A stretch of 64,000 nucleotides of DNA, from assembly GCF_040054535.1 (NCBI RefSeq), contig NW_027172342.1, positions 30,001 through 94,000 of the forward strand, read 5' to 3'. The stretch comes from Antennarius striatus. Lineage: Eukaryota > Chordata > Actinopteri > Lophiiformes > Antennariidae. Both the position numbers and the translations under genes were made by a program. A model generated the notes under the pieces. The model worked only from the letters and a program-made list of their open reading frames with translations. It made no database searches and had not been told where the DNA came from. Positions 31,990 through 43,924 of this stretch are shown one piece after another; position 1 is the stretch's first letter, and each line of letters starts with the position of its first letter.

Positions 31990-32332
31990 CACTCTAGGTT
32001 TTTTTAGTCTATCAATCACACGCATGCATGTTAGTGTGTACAGGCCCCTGTAATTCACACACCACACACAGGAGGGCCTGTAAGCATGCAGGGGGGGAAG
32101 AGAGGCGGGCAGCTCCTTCGTGGTGCACCCAAAATGAGTAGCTTGTAAGGGGGGACGGCGTCTTGCTCAGGAGCACCTCGGCAGTGCTCTGGAGGTGAGC
32201 TGACACCTCCCACTTTCAGTTCACCTCCGGGTGTTATTTTTTGGGCGGGAGCAGGAATCGAACCGTCGATCTCAGAACATTGGACGACCCGCTGTACTGC
32301 CTGCTTTACCACTGAGCCACTGCCGCCCCCCT
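31990..32332 (-). mobile_element. tRNA-derived SINE (minus strand)
   Basis: On the minus strand the element begins GGGGGCGGCAGTGGCTCAGTGGTAAAG, a tRNA-like A box. It then has GGTTCGATTCC, a B box, both features of an internal RNA polymerase III promoter. Downstream words (GAGGTGAACTGAAAGTGGGAGGTGTCAGCTCACCTCC) are shared with the SINE at 40.8 kb. Non-coding. Confidence 0.8.
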
Positions 32333-32974
32333 TTCTGTCTTATCCAGTTCCTGAGTGTACAAAAATTGAAAGTTTACCTTGGCCTACGTTTGTCAAGGTC
32401 CAGATCATTTCACTGTCATCCCCTTTGCTGCCCGAGTAGTGTGCGTTTTCTTTCATCTTTTTTGTATCATCTTTCTATCTACAACAGTTATCTGGATGAC
32501 AGGTGTTAACACGTCATCCAGATAACATCAAAGTCATCAAAGTCTCCTAGGATGTAGAGTGTATATATATGTGGACGAGAGAGACGATTGTGTCATTTCA
32601 CATTAGGTTAATCAGGTAAGACTCTCCAGAAGCGACCCAGAACACTTTGCCTCACATCAGAAATGTAGTCAGCAGCATCACATGTGATCTGGACTGATGT
32701 TGCTTTATCTATGATGCAGTCTTCAACATGTTGAAACAGTTGTCAATCTACATGGACCTGCACATTTCTGCTGTGAATGGACTTCCTGTTCACATCATCA
32801 GCTTCATTATGTGAGGATCCTAGATGGGAATGTGGGTACCATCTACAGCAGCGGTTCCCAAACTTTTCAGTTCGTGCACCCACTTCTACCTCCCGACTTA
32901 GCTGATGCACCCCCAATGCCCAAAACATGAAAAAAGAAAGAAAGAAAAGACGTAGTCTTTATAGCCATATAGGT
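32333..32974. other. Non-coding DNA with a duplicated block
   Basis: No gene. The segment 32748-32850 (GGACCTGCACATTTCTGCTGTG ... GGGTACCATCTACA) recurs at 33345-33440. A hAT-like terminus CAGCGGTTCCCAAACTTTTC begins at about 32850. Confidence 0.6.
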
Positions 32975-32979
32975 ATCAA

Positions 32980-33340
32980 GCGGCAGCTCGCACACCACAG
33001 GGGGTGCGTGCACCACACTTTCTGAATCCCTAATCTACAGTATGTAGCCAATTACATCGGGAAATCCTAAAAGAAATGAAAGTTACTAATTCAAGTCTGA
33101 GGTTAGAGCACAATGTCATTAAGTATCACATGATACACGTCTGTTGTTCTCCTCTAATACAGGCAAACATCTTAAAAACTAGAACCAAGGCAGTCACAGA
33201 CTGCAACATCCCGCTACACCCCTGAATTCAACATTTTACCCTGATCTACTTGCATAGGTCAGGGTAGATCAAAGCACTGGCTTTGATCTACAGTCTTATT
33301 CACCCACACTGGCCTTCTCCCTAGTCTTTTTAATTAAAAA
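32980..33340. repeat. Direct repeat R, copy 2
   Basis: Near-identical to 31580-31944 (a handful of substitutions), followed directly by the duplicated block at 33345-33440. A third, partial and more diverged copy is visible at about 35565-35650. Confidence 0.85.
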
Positions 33341-33439
33341 AACATGGACCTGCACATTTCTGCTGTGAATTGACTTCCTGTCCACATCATCAGCTTCATT
33401 ATGTGAGGATCCTGGATGGGAATGTGGGTACCATCTACA

Positions 33440-35561
33440 CTGTAGACACTTTCTCATCCTGAGAGCTACTTATTACATGAGCGAGTCAAAATGATCTACC
33501 ACTTACTAAAATGCAAAACACATTATTTATGAATATACTGACAATTATTTTTATATGTACAGTATATGCTGGTGTACGTTGCATTACTGCATCAACCCAT
33601 ATAGCACAATACAACTCTACATTTTTTTTGTCATTGCCTTACTCTGATGACTTCCACTGAATGGAATCAGCCAGGGATGTATAGTCCGGACAGTAGCTGC
33701 TGATAGCAGCATCAAGCAGACTTCCAGATGCTCATCAGTCATGGTGAAGCGGTACTTGGACTTCACGATCTTCATGTGGGAAAAGACTGAGTCACATTAA
33801 TAAGTGGAGCCAAATAATGCAGTCAAGAAGGTAGCACATTTCCTGATGTTGGGGTATTTGTCTTCTGTGAGTTCCAGAATGGTCCATGAGCTCTGGCCTT
33901 CAGCTGAACATTGGCTTGAAGTGTCAGAATCTCATCCTCCACTCCAGAAGAGTTCAGGTGAAACAGTGAAACAACCTCAGCATCTTCCTGGAAAGGGGAG
34001 CACATGAATGTAGCGCCTGGCTCGAGTAAAGCAAAGTCTTGAAAGCATCTGTCCAACTCTGACAGACGATTGTCCATTTGCTCTATGTAGCGTGTGCTGT
34101 CACGCGGCGCACATGACTGCTCGTGTGTCTCCAGCTCTGCTGTGAGGTTCTAGAAGTTTACCAAATCATGGCGGTGGAGCTTTGAGGAGAAATGTTGTAT
34201 TTTTTTGTCTGAAAGCATCACCTGAGCTGATCACATTGATCAGTTTTGTCTTTTCCTTGCAGCTCTAGATTAAGGTCCTTCAACATGTTGGTCAGATCAG
34301 AAGTCCAGCATCCACTGATGGTCACTTAGTTGGTTATAATCTGCATGTTTACTTTCCAGCAAGAGCTCTCTAAATCTTTGCAGGACTTTCCCTCGACTTG
34401 GCCGTCTCACGTCGGTGTGTAACAACAATCTGGTCGCTCTCAGCCTTCTCCAGGTGAGCACGGAACAGCCGTCTGAGGAGATCTGGCCCAAATAGAACAG
34501 GAGATCTTTGTCGCCACATCCGTTATCTCTTTCATGTTGAGCATTTTTGCACATGCTTGTTGGTGTATGATACAGCGGTAATTGAAGTCCGGGAAAGCAT
34601 CATTGGCAATAAATCCATTGGAGCAGCCGGCCATGGCGGGTGTGTCCGTGGTGAAGGACACCAGTTTGCAGACTGTTAGCTGGGTTTTATCGATAAAGTT
34701 TTTGAAAGACTGAAACGTGTCCTCTCCTCTTGTGTGTTCTTTCATGGGCAGTACTGTACAGCCAAGTAGGTCGTCTTTTGCAGTCATGTCAGTAAAACTC
34801 CAACTGCAGTGAGAAACAGTCACAGTCTGCGATGTCCTTCCAGAGTTGTTGGGTCAAATCCTCAGCCATGGCTTCACTGCGCCGTGTTACTGGACTCTGA
34901 TAGCTGGAGAGCTGTGATCGCAGCTAGTATTTCTGGTTTGGTTTTAATGTCTCGGAACAACAAGTCGGCGCTTCAACAAAGGCTTCCTTGCCATCTCTCC
35001 ATCTTGGAAGGATTTCTAGTTTTTAACGATGAAGTGACTCACCCGGAACGATGCTTCAGTGGCTGCCCTTGCCTCTGATGTTAGCTGTTTGAGAAATGTC
35101 TGCTGTCCGGACAGCTGGAATTGTAGTTCCTTGACCTTTCTCCTTCTCAGCTGGCTTTTCGGAGGGAACTCGGTGTCGTAGTTTTGATGAACAGTCTGAA
35201 AATAGCGCTCCACATTTCCCTCCTTCCGTAAAGCAATAGTAGACTGACAGATGAGGCAAACACACTTAGAAAATGACATTGTGAAGAAGTCCTCCTCCCA
35301 GTCTGGATGGTCGTGGTAGGTCTTTGGCTTTTTACTTTGTCCAGCTTTTCCACTCTTTCATATCCCCTTTCTTACTCGCTAGCTTGCTAGAGTTTGGCAG
35401 CACTTAGCGCCGTTGTATGTGCATGCGCATGCAGTGATGCATGACGCATGCGTCACTGCGTACGAATGATAGGCTGGCGCCGACTTTTTTTAATACCATG
35501 CAATCTACCCAAAATGCCTGTGATCGACCAGTAGATCGCGATCGCCGTAATGGTCACCCCT
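33440..35561 (-). mobile_element. hAT-Charlie-type DNA transposon, decayed
   Basis: The right terminus reads, on the minus strand, CAGGGGTGACCATTACGGCG (from 35561). The left side shows the typical CACTTTCTCATCCTGAGAGCTACTT near 33445. It contains the GTF2IRD2-like transposase remnant. Confidence 0.7.
33640..35370 (-). pseudogene. hAT transposase pseudogene (GTF2IRD2/Charlie8-like)
   Basis: Minus-strand fragments in order are a KxxRPTTTIQTGR start (35353), a BED-like zinc-finger region (CVCLICQSTIALRKEGNVERYF, 35279-35016), the RNase H-like core (MTAKDDLLGCTVLPMKEHTRG and VCKLVSFTTDTPAMAGCSNGF with the Asp, 34823-34440), a middle segment (34554-34297) and a C-terminal part (34077-33823) before further remnants to 33640. 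Multiple frameshifts and stops. The family includes the hAT domesticate fused into mammalian GTF2IRD2. Confidence 0.8.
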
Positions 35562-35954
35562 GATACAGTATGTAGCCAATAACATGATAGTTAACATGAT
35601 AGCTACTAATCCAAGTCTGAGGTTACAGCACAATGTCATTAAGAGAATATAATGTCATATTAATTTCTACATTGTTCACCTGGAGTCCTGTGGAACTCCC
35701 TGATGATTCTGACGGATTTATCTTCAATGAGGTTGACAAACAAGGGTAAAAGAATGGAAACTGCAGTTGCGTGTGTTTGATTGATTATTTTCTCCCTTTA
35801 AACCTGCTGTATACAAACTTATGATGTAGAAGTCTAAAAATTCCAAAAGGCCGACTGTCAAATATGATTCACTTGGCTTTAGAGGCTGATCGATGTTGAA
35901 AACGATCATCAAATAGTTAAATGTTGATCTCAGGCTTCATTCCTTAAGAATTCT
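35562..35954. other. Non-coding DNA
   Basis: Contains the partial third copy of repeat R (35565-35650). Nothing else recognised. Confidence 0.5.
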
Positions 35955-36067
<113 letters not shown>

Positions 36068-36113
36068 GTTCAAATCTCTGTGTAACCATTGAAATGGGGG
36101 GATCTGGACACAT

Positions 36114-36114
36114 G

Positions 36115-36191
<77 letters not shown>
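36114..36191. repeat. (TG)n microsatellite
   Basis: About 39 TG dinucleotides. Together with the preceding (CA)n it makes a long inverted repeat about 130 bases upstream of the receptor start codon. Confidence 0.98.
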
Positions 36192-36195
<4 letters not shown>

Positions 36196-36323
36196 ACACT
36201 TGATTATAGCACAGATCTCAGCATGTCATGTCATATCCTGTGACTTTAATGAATGATGCCAACTGTTGCCCTCCCCCACCCAACAGCCCCAGATCGCCCC
36301 ACAGACATCAGCCCCCAGAGGCC

Positions 36324-38247
36324 ATGGTTCTGGCGTCAGCCTCCAGCACAGCCTCCAGCTGGTTGGACAGGATGGTCGTCGTCCTGGTTCTGGTCTCTGT
36401 TCTCCTGTCCGGCGGTGAGACCCTGGATCTTGTCTATTCTTCACCTGCTTCCATTTAATGGTTTCTCTAACTGTTTTCTTTTCTTGACCCAAGGCTTCGT
36501 TCCAGAGACAGACGCACAGAAACGTAAGTATGATCTCCAACCAGAGACACGTCCACACAGATGATGAGGGTCTTCTTCACAACCTTCTAGATGAGGTGTG
36601 GTGTTTTAGAACAACTTTCCACAGTGAAAACCTTTCTCGTGTTGGTTACTGTGGAAAAGCGTTGGGAAACTGCTGGTGAACAGAGTCCCACACCTTTTTA
36701 ATCACATGATAAAACCTGCTGAGTTCTATAAAAGCAAAACAAGGGCTAAAACTCAGAGAAACATGTTTTTAAGAGAATTAATGCAATACAGGTGAACCTC
36801 AGTTTACTGAACTTTATTAATGGATGCATTTTAATAATATTTGGTTAATTATGAATATTTTAAGTTTAAAAAAACACATTTTATTTAATATAGTACAGGA
36901 AGTCGTTATTACCCGCATCACCCTGTCCATTGAGCCCCATTCTGAAGTCCAGCGAGACACCAACGTGATCCTGAAATGCTGGACCAAAGTCAATACGTTC
37001 GGGCAGGAGGGGTTGACTGGAGAATTCACCATATATAAGGACAATAAGCCCCTGTATACCAAGACCTCGAAGACTTCAGGATTTGTGCTGTTCTCACTGC
37101 CCCACACCCGAGCCTCCAACAGCGGATCCTATAGCTGTGGCCTCAAGGTTCAGGGTCAACAGAAGAGGAGCAGGCAACAGAAGCTCACAGTGAAAGGTCT
37201 GGTTGTTGTCATGCAGCTTTATCTCAGGTGGATTTGAACGTGTGCATTTCCATTTCCAGGTTTTGCGTTTTAGATGCTAAAAAAAACTCATGTTTGCAGG
37301 ACTGGAACACGACCCGGTTCCATCTGTTCTCATCTCACCACATTTCTCTGTTCCAGGCTTATCAAAACCCGTCCTCCATCTTGACCAAAGTGTGGTCCTG
37401 GAGCAGGAGGAGCTAACAGCCACGTGCACGGCGCCTGGAGAGACAGGTGACATTATATTCACCTTCTATGACAACGGCACAGAGATCGCAAGGGAGGGGA
37501 GGAACTCCAACCAGGTGGAGGTAAAGTTTGACCTTGAAGGCAAAGGCTTTCACCAGATCCACTGTGACTATAAAGTCATCTCCTTTAAGTCCAGCCAGGG
37601 TAACTCCGTCATGGTTCAGGTCAAAGGTAAGAGGCTTTCAGAATCCCTTTGGAAACACCGGACCCGTCTCAGGGCTTTGTCTTCATGAGGTGTCTCTCCT
37701 CAGAACTGCCCTTCACACTGGTTCTGGAGATCACCCCGCAGTCTGGGATCTATGTGGGAGACACGTTCTTCATCTCCTGCACCGTTAGCAACAGCTCTGA
37801 AGACCCCTACCTCAACTCCAAACAGCCCAGGCTCACCCTGCACCAAGGAATAAAGACACTCGCCACAGGAGCCACCGAACTCAACCACAGCATGGTGGGA
37901 CTGACCAGCGGCCCCCAGGAGTTTGAATGTGAATTCAGTATTGGATATGTAGTTTTAGAAACCCTGGAGACGCTTCTGCTGTCATGTGAGTGGATCTTTA
38001 GAGACCCGTTTATGTGTTCTGGTTATTGACCTACCCAGGCTCTCCTGGTAGGAATGTTGTTGACCCTCTTGTATTTGCTTATCTTTTATCCAAAGGGCGC
38101 CTGGATGCTGACGCCATTTATTGGATAGTGGTCGCAATTGTGACCGTGGCAGCTATCTTCATCATTGTCGTGATATGGTGGTGCTACAGAAAACGTAGGA
38201 GAGCTAGAACGTCCTCCAATCTTTCAGTGGAATGGAACCTTTCTTGA
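36324..38247 (+). CDS. Ig-superfamily receptor, six exons (PECAM1/Fc-receptor-like)
   Basis: Exons 36324-36414, 36494-36523, 36894-37196, 37357-37626, 37704-37985 and 38096-38247 join into an open frame of 375 codons. All introns are GT-AG and all phase 1, as in Ig-superfamily genes. Exon 1 encodes a signal peptide (MVVVLVLVSVLLSGG). Exons 3-5 each encode one Ig-like domain with a Cys pair (LKCW/YSCGL, ATCTAP/IHCDY, FISCTV/FECEF). Exon 6 gives the transmembrane segment (WIVVAIVTVAAIFIIVVIWW) and a short basic tail (CYRKRRRARTS) with no ITAM or ITIM seen. It would be a type I surface receptor on blood, endothelial or immune cells. Teleost PECAM1-like or FCRL-like proteins are the best match from memory. 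A tail-extending exon after AAAAC|GTAGGA (38194 region) is possible. This is the only intact host-type gene in the window. Confidence 0.8.
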
Positions 38248-38639
38248 ACAGACTTTTCTCCTGCTGCTCATCCCACTCCTTTATCGTAGGCTGCTGAGTT
38301 CAGTGTGAGTTGGCTCCACTACTTGTTTCTCTGAATGCGATGGTTGAACTTCACGAAGAACCACACTGGCTGTTTTGTGTATATATTCAGTGGCAAGAAC
38401 ATGTGCATATCCTTCTACTTCCAGCTCTCAATGGGAGCAGACGTCTCTCTTCTGTCTCCTGTTGTTGCTATCTAGCTATCTTATACCCATACCCATAATG
38501 ACTCAATGATCTCTGCTAAATGATGAGAGGAAGAGGGAAATCAAGAGTATGAAAACCCATTTCAATTACTTATTTTCACCAAGGAAATCAATATAATAGC
38601 TTACATTTCTGACATTCATAAACAACAAAAACAAATCAA
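38248..38639. other. Downstream region of the receptor gene
   Basis: Probable 3' untranslated region. No AATAAA was seen close to the stop. No other feature. Confidence 0.4.
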
Positions 38640-39740
38640 TAGCCAAGGACACTCAGAAGCCTGCCATCCATGGATTCTGTTCGTGTTTTGATCTGTTCAC
38701 GATCAACATTGCGTGCAGCAGCAACCACAGCCTCCCAGACACTGTCCAGAGAGGTGTACTGTTTTCCCTCCTTGTAAATCTCACATTTGATGAGGGACCA
38801 CAGGTTCTGTATGGGGCTCAGATCAGGTCAACAAGGAGGCCATGTCATTAGTTTTTCTTCTTTTAGAACCTTTCTACCAGCCACACTGTGGAGTACTTGG
38901 ATGTGATGGAGCATTGTCCTGCATGAAAATCGTGTTTTTTCTGGAAGGATGCGGACTTCTTCCTGTACCACTGCTTGAAGGTGTCTCCCAGAAACTGGCA
39001 GTAGGACTGGGAGTTGAGCTTGACTCCATCCTCAACCCGAAACGGCCCCACAAGCTCATCTTTGATGATACCAGTCCACACCAGTACCCCACCTCCACCT
39101 TGCTGGTGTCTGAGTCGGTTTGGAGCTCTCTACCCTTTATCGATCCAGTCAGGGGCCCATCCATCTGGTCCATCAAGATTCACTCTCATTTTATCAGTCC
39201 ATAAAACCTTAGAAAAATCAGTCTTGAATATCTCTTGACCCAGTCTTCACGTTTCAGCTTGTGTGTCTTGTTCAGTGGTGGTCGTTCTTCAGCCTTTCTT
39301 ACCTTGGCCATGTCTCTGAGTATTGCACACCTTGTGCTTTTCGGCACTCGAGTGATGTTGCAGCTCTGAAATATGACAAAACTGGTGGCAAGTGGCATCT
39401 TGGCAGCTGCACACTTGACTTTTCTCAGTTCATGAAGCTTTGCAATTTTAAGAGTGCTGCATCGCTCTGCAAGATCTTTCACTATTTTTGACTTTTTGGA
39501 GCCCGTCAAGTCCCTCTTCTGACCAATTTTGCTGAAGGAAAGGAAGTTGCCTAATAATTATGCACAGTAATAGTCACCTGCACACACAGATATCCTCCTA
39601 AAATAACTAAAACTAAAAAAGCCCCACTCCAACTTCCAAAAGTATTCAGCTTTGATATCAATGAGGCTTTTGGGTTCATGAGGAACATGGTTTTTGTTCA
39701 ATAACAAAATTAATCCTCAAAAATACAACTTGCCTAATGA
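38640..39740 (-). pseudogene. Tc1/mariner-type transposase pseudogene
   Basis: Minus-strand remnant: a helix-turn-helix start (MTGSKKSKIVKDLAERCSTLK, 39509) and a linker with STRCAILRDMAKVRKAE and PPLNKTHKLKREDWVKRY. The catalytic region follows, with DQMDGPLTG, MWTGIIKDELVGPFRV and FMQDNAPSH (second Asp) near 38920. Frameshifts split it, for example the overlapping pieces 39176-38874 and 39081-38863. The inverted end ATTAGGCAAGTTGTATTTTT (minus strand, at about 39738) is a mariner-like terminus. The left terminus was not identified. Confidence 0.75.
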
Positions 39741-40317
39741 AGCGAAGCCCGACCTACTAGCTTCGCAGCGCGTTGGTCAGATGATCAGGGCAGACAGATG
39801 ACTCTTGAGACGATGGCTGGAAGTTCACGGTACTTTACCTACAGAGCTCCGGGTCGTTCTCCAATACTACAGAACAACGGTGAATGCGGTACGAGAAGGA
39901 CAAATTCTTATCTGAAGACAGTGGTATTTATACTGTTGAAGACAGGCATGATGTCACATGACTCTTTTACAGGAATGCAATTAAATTCAAAGGGACAGTC
40001 TGAGAAACAAATGGTGAAGGGACAGTGAAACAGGCAAATGGTGAAGGCATGATAACCTCAGGGTCCATAAACTACATCTTCAAGGCAGGAAACTGAGGTT
40101 ATATAAGTGTGGATTGCCTACTGTGAGCAGACCTCATTTACAGTTAAACAAAAGAACCACGTGTGTGTGTGTGTGTGGGGGGGGGGTAAATCCTGTGGAA
40201 GGATTTCACCAAATGAACAAAACTAAGGGTGAGAAGATGATCAAAGGATTTAGATGATTTTCCCATGTAAAGACCTGATCAATGAAATTAAAATTTTCTT
40301 CACTAATAATTCTGTAC
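39741..40317. other. Non-coding DNA before the ERV LTR
   Basis: No convincing gene. The 76-codon frame at 39798-40028 has no recognised features. A short (GT)n/(G)n stretch lies at about 40162-40187. Confidence 0.5.
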
Positions 40318-40805
40318 TGTGGTGGAAAGTTTTTAATATAATAAAATAATACAATAATATAATAAAATAATATCATTTAATTGAACCAAAGATCTGGATT
40401 GTTGTGTGTGTCATATTATTCAGCGCTTGTGAAGGTGGCCCCAGGATGTCTCCAGGTCATGAAGACGCTGCATGAAGATAATTCCTGTTGGACCATATTT
40501 GGAAATGCTTGCATGACTGTGGGTCTCCTTGAAGAAGTTAGACACTGACAGAAGCAGCTAGCCAGATCATTTCAGACACTGTACCTGAAATTAGAATGTA
40601 TGTTTCTGCACAGGGTCATCCAGAGAATGTCTGCAGCAGATCCTCACAGGGGTCACGTGACTGATTATGTTATGTTATCAAATAGTTTTGTGAAACTGTC
40701 GACTTGATATTTTTGGTAACGTCTGGAGGTCATGACGTACCAACTGAGAGCCGTAAAGAACTGGTTGAAAGCAGATGGGCCCAGGTTAATACCTCCCCCT
40801 AGTCA

Positions 40806-41203
40806 GCAGTGGCTGCGTGGTAGAGCAGATGTCTTGAAGACGGATTGCCCGGCCATCGGTGGATCGATTCCCCCTCCCGCCATGACATCCCTTGGAGTGT
40901 GAGCTGACAGTGGGAGGTGTCGGCTCACCTCCCAGCCACTGCCGAGGCGCCCTTGAGCGAGGCGCCCTTGAGCAAGGCGCCGTCCCCACCACAAGCTGCT
41001 CATTTGGGGCGCGACCTCCGAGCGCGACCTGTCACTCTTCCTCCCCTGGACTAACTGCATGATTACAGGCCCCCAGTGTGCTGTGTTTCGGGGGCCTTGT
41101 TCACAACACTGTGTGATGTGCTAGAAACTCACACAAATGCATGTACTGAGAGTGTAAAGAGAATTTCCCCTCTGGGGATCAATAAAGTTTGAATTATTAT
41201 TAT
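40806..41203 (+). mobile_element. tRNA-derived SINE in the 5' LTR
   Basis: A box GTGGCTGCGTGGTAGAGCAG and B box-like GGTGGATCGATTCC form a polymerase III promoter. The body shares GTGGGAGGTGTCGGCTCACCTCC with the SINE at 32.0-32.3 kb. The tail reads TCAATAAAGTTTGAATTATTATTATT. Target duplication TAGTCA at 40800-40805 and 41204-41209. Confidence 0.85.
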
Positions 41204-41217
41204 TAGTCACACCTTTA

Positions 41218-41482
41218 GGGTATAAAAAGAGATGTGATCCATTTCCTAGTTTGTACTTGAAGTTTTTTCCTGTACCCAGAGTACTCTTCAACAACACACC
41301 TGAGGACTTTTTCATCGTCTCCAGAGCTCTCATCATGCTTAGATAGTATTTGTTGAACTTGTCTGTTTGTTGAACCTGTCTCTGTCAATATCATCGATGA
41401 TGTTATTGGACTCATACTCAACCTATTGATGATATTATTGTACTGCTACTCAACCTAGACATGATTTGAATTGACAAATAAA
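41218..41482 (+). promoter_or_regulatory. LTR core promoter and polyA signal
   Basis: GGGTATAAAAAGAG (TATA box near 41220) lies ~260 bases before AATAAA (41477-41482), the spacing expected for the U3-R-U5 layout of a retroviral LTR. Inferred, not tested. Confidence 0.55.
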
Positions 41483-42652
41483 TATCTTGTATTTTACACT
41501 GTCTCCTGTCCTTAAGAAAAACGAAACCCCCACCACAAAATGGCGTCACAAACAGCGAGGGTTTCAAGACTCCATCCGCCGCCCATTTGCCCCTCCTTCA
41601 GGCAGACAGACTGCACTGTGCACACATATGAAGGAACATTTTTGGCTTAAAAATTGCATTACTGTCTGCCTGGAAGAGATGCTATGGATTCTGGTGAGAT
41701 ATGTTTGCTAAAATAAGTTAGTTTAGTTAGTCTTCCCAAAACTACGTGTGTGGGTCATCCTGGGTTGAGTATTTGTCTGAATTTATGTTGTTTGTCTGCT
41801 TAATATCTGTTTGCTTTGCATGAAAATATTTGTCTACTGTTTTCTCTTATTAAATAGGTGACTTTCAATAAACTTTAGAAAACAAAAATAAAAAGGTTGA
41901 GGTTTTAAAAGACAGTCTATTTGGCGAGAACGTTTTGTGAAGATGTCAGATCCAATATTGAATCGGTAAATTATGGGTCTTTGGTGATTGGCTGACAGTC
42001 TATTTGTACACATAAATTATTTGTTTGACTGTTAATGTCCGACGTTTTCCGTCCTGGTGGGACACAGCGGTAAAAGCCCACGGGTGGCCTTTGTTTGAAT
42101 CGTTAAAGAACAAACAAAGCTTCGAAAGCCACAATAAAATTAGAGACTTGTTTGCTGTGGAGGACGGAAGTTCAGATCGGGTGCCACACCATTGTCTAAC
42201 TTCAGGGTTGGTGGAATCGTGTGGAACTGCACCTATGAGGTCATAACGTCTTGTCAAGCTGATGATTGATGAAGAGTTTTGACGCCATTCAGGCCGGTTT
42301 CCATAGGTGACGGGGTGATGAACACATGGAGTGCGTCAATGATCGATTCATCTCCGGTCGTTGCGTAGAGCCTTGAGCTGGATTCCCATGTGGAGTGTGA
42401 AGTACGGCCGGTCCACCTGAGATCTCTGTACATATTTGTCCGGACTGGGGTGGGATAATTTTATGTTCCTGTTAGACTCTTTCTAGTGCCATACAGATTG
42501 TTTAAGTGTTTGTGAAGGTTGATAAATTGGTGATCTGCCTATAAATACCTGTCTATTTGTTCTTTGTCTGCTCTGTTCTCTATTCGTCTCTCTCTCTCAC
42601 CCCCTCCCCTTGGCCTCACTCTCTATTTCTGTTTATCTGAAAAGGAATTTGG

Positions 42653-42654
<2 letters not shown>

Positions 42655-42747
<93 letters not shown>
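42655..42747. repeat. (GT)n microsatellite
   Basis: About 46 GT dinucleotides. Confidence 0.98.
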
Positions 42748-42749
<2 letters not shown>

Positions 42750-43309
42750 GTTAGTGCTGAGTGATAAACCGTCATATTTTTATGTGTAATACTTTGGTGT
42801 AGTGGTATTGAGTGTGTAAAAGGTTAAATAGAATTTGAGTTGTTGGTAACTAAACTTTAGATTCTTTCATGATAACTGTGGTGTGAATGAGCAGCGCTGC
42901 TATTTTTATATGTTTTGTTAGAGAAAAGCCAATGGTTGCCTTTTCTGTTTGTTTGAGTTTGATTGCTAACCCTAAGATTTATCCGACAGCCCCCAATAAT
43001 TGATATTAACTATTATCTCTAATATTTTCATTTGTTGCATAATTCATTTTTCAATTTTTTTCTGAATATTCAGAGTAAGCGTGTAATTAATTTCTATACT
43101 AGTGGATAAGGATTAGATGTTTGGCGTTGGAGGCTATCCAGCTTCAGAATACTGTTTGGGTTCATGTTGGAGGTTATCCAGTTTACAAAAACCATCTTGT
43201 GAAAAACATTCATGTGGAGTTAAAAGTCATTTTTGTCAGAAAATCGGGTTGATTGATAAGTGTGTCACTTCATAGATGCTCACTGAGACAATTCTGACTG
43301 AGCTTGGCA

Positions 43310-43500
43310 TAAATGAGCATAAACTAGCATATATTAGTATAGACTAGCATACATTGGCGTGTTAGCATATTAGCTTAGCATGTTAGCATATTATCTTATC
43401 ATATTAGCTTAGAATGTTAGCATGTTAGCTTAGCATGTTAGCTTAGCATAAAATAGCACATTTAAATGAATATACTTTAACCTAGTAGCTTTGGATAGCA
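43310..43500. repeat. TTAGCATG-type degenerate minisatellite
   Basis: Irregular repeats of TTAGCATATTAGCTTAGCATG-like words. No coding function. Confidence 0.8.
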
Positions 43501-43924
43501 TAATAAGCTTAGCATTACTTAGCTTATCATTGCTAATTGTGAGCGGTTGGTTGTTTCGGTGTCTGGAGGAGCTGTGCTGGCGGCGTGTGTGCGAAGCTAA
43601 TACAGAAACATCCTAGATACGTGTAAATTGACAATTCGTTCTTTGTCTGTGGTTGGCTCGGGATATCTGAATACGCATTTTTTAATTTTTGTAGTTATTA
43701 TCGTGTGGCTTACATAGAGATTTGATACTATAGTGATCCTGGCAGTTTAATAGTGTCTGGTTGATTGTGACTAATACGGTTACCTTTATAAAAATAAATA
43801 AATAAATAAAAATAAAAAGGGGGGGGTGTAGTAGATACAGAGTCACATAACACAGAAATATACACTAAAATACACTATAATGCTTATACATAAACATCAT
43901 ATAGACACATACATACATTATTCT

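Larger units (their letters stand above)
40318..41537 (+). repeat. ERV copy 1 5' LTR (interrupted by a SINE)
   Basis: Begins TGTGGTGGAAAG and ends CCCCCACCACA, so the termini form the perfect inverted pair TGTGGTGG/CCACCACA. TATAAAA at about 41220 and AATAAA at 41477-41482 mark the likely promoter and polyadenylation signal. TGGCGTCACAAACAGCG after the LTR (41541) is the likely primer-binding site. The SINE occupies 40806-41203. Confidence 0.8.
41538..43924. other. ERV leader-like region without open frames
   Basis: No gag frame or other gene found. It holds a second TATTTGGCGAGAACG word (about 41920) that resembles a retroviral leader/PBS area. It also contains the (GT)n tract and a TTAGCATG-type repeat. 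It may be partly foreign to the ERV. Confidence 0.4.

Noticed and set aside
32000..32332. Functional tRNA gene
   Set aside because: A and B box motifs are present but no cloverleaf with anticodon stem could be formed convincingly. The context and shared body sequence identify a SINE.
42564..42764. Open frame with alternating Cys-Val
   Set aside because: Produced by the (GT)n microsatellite.
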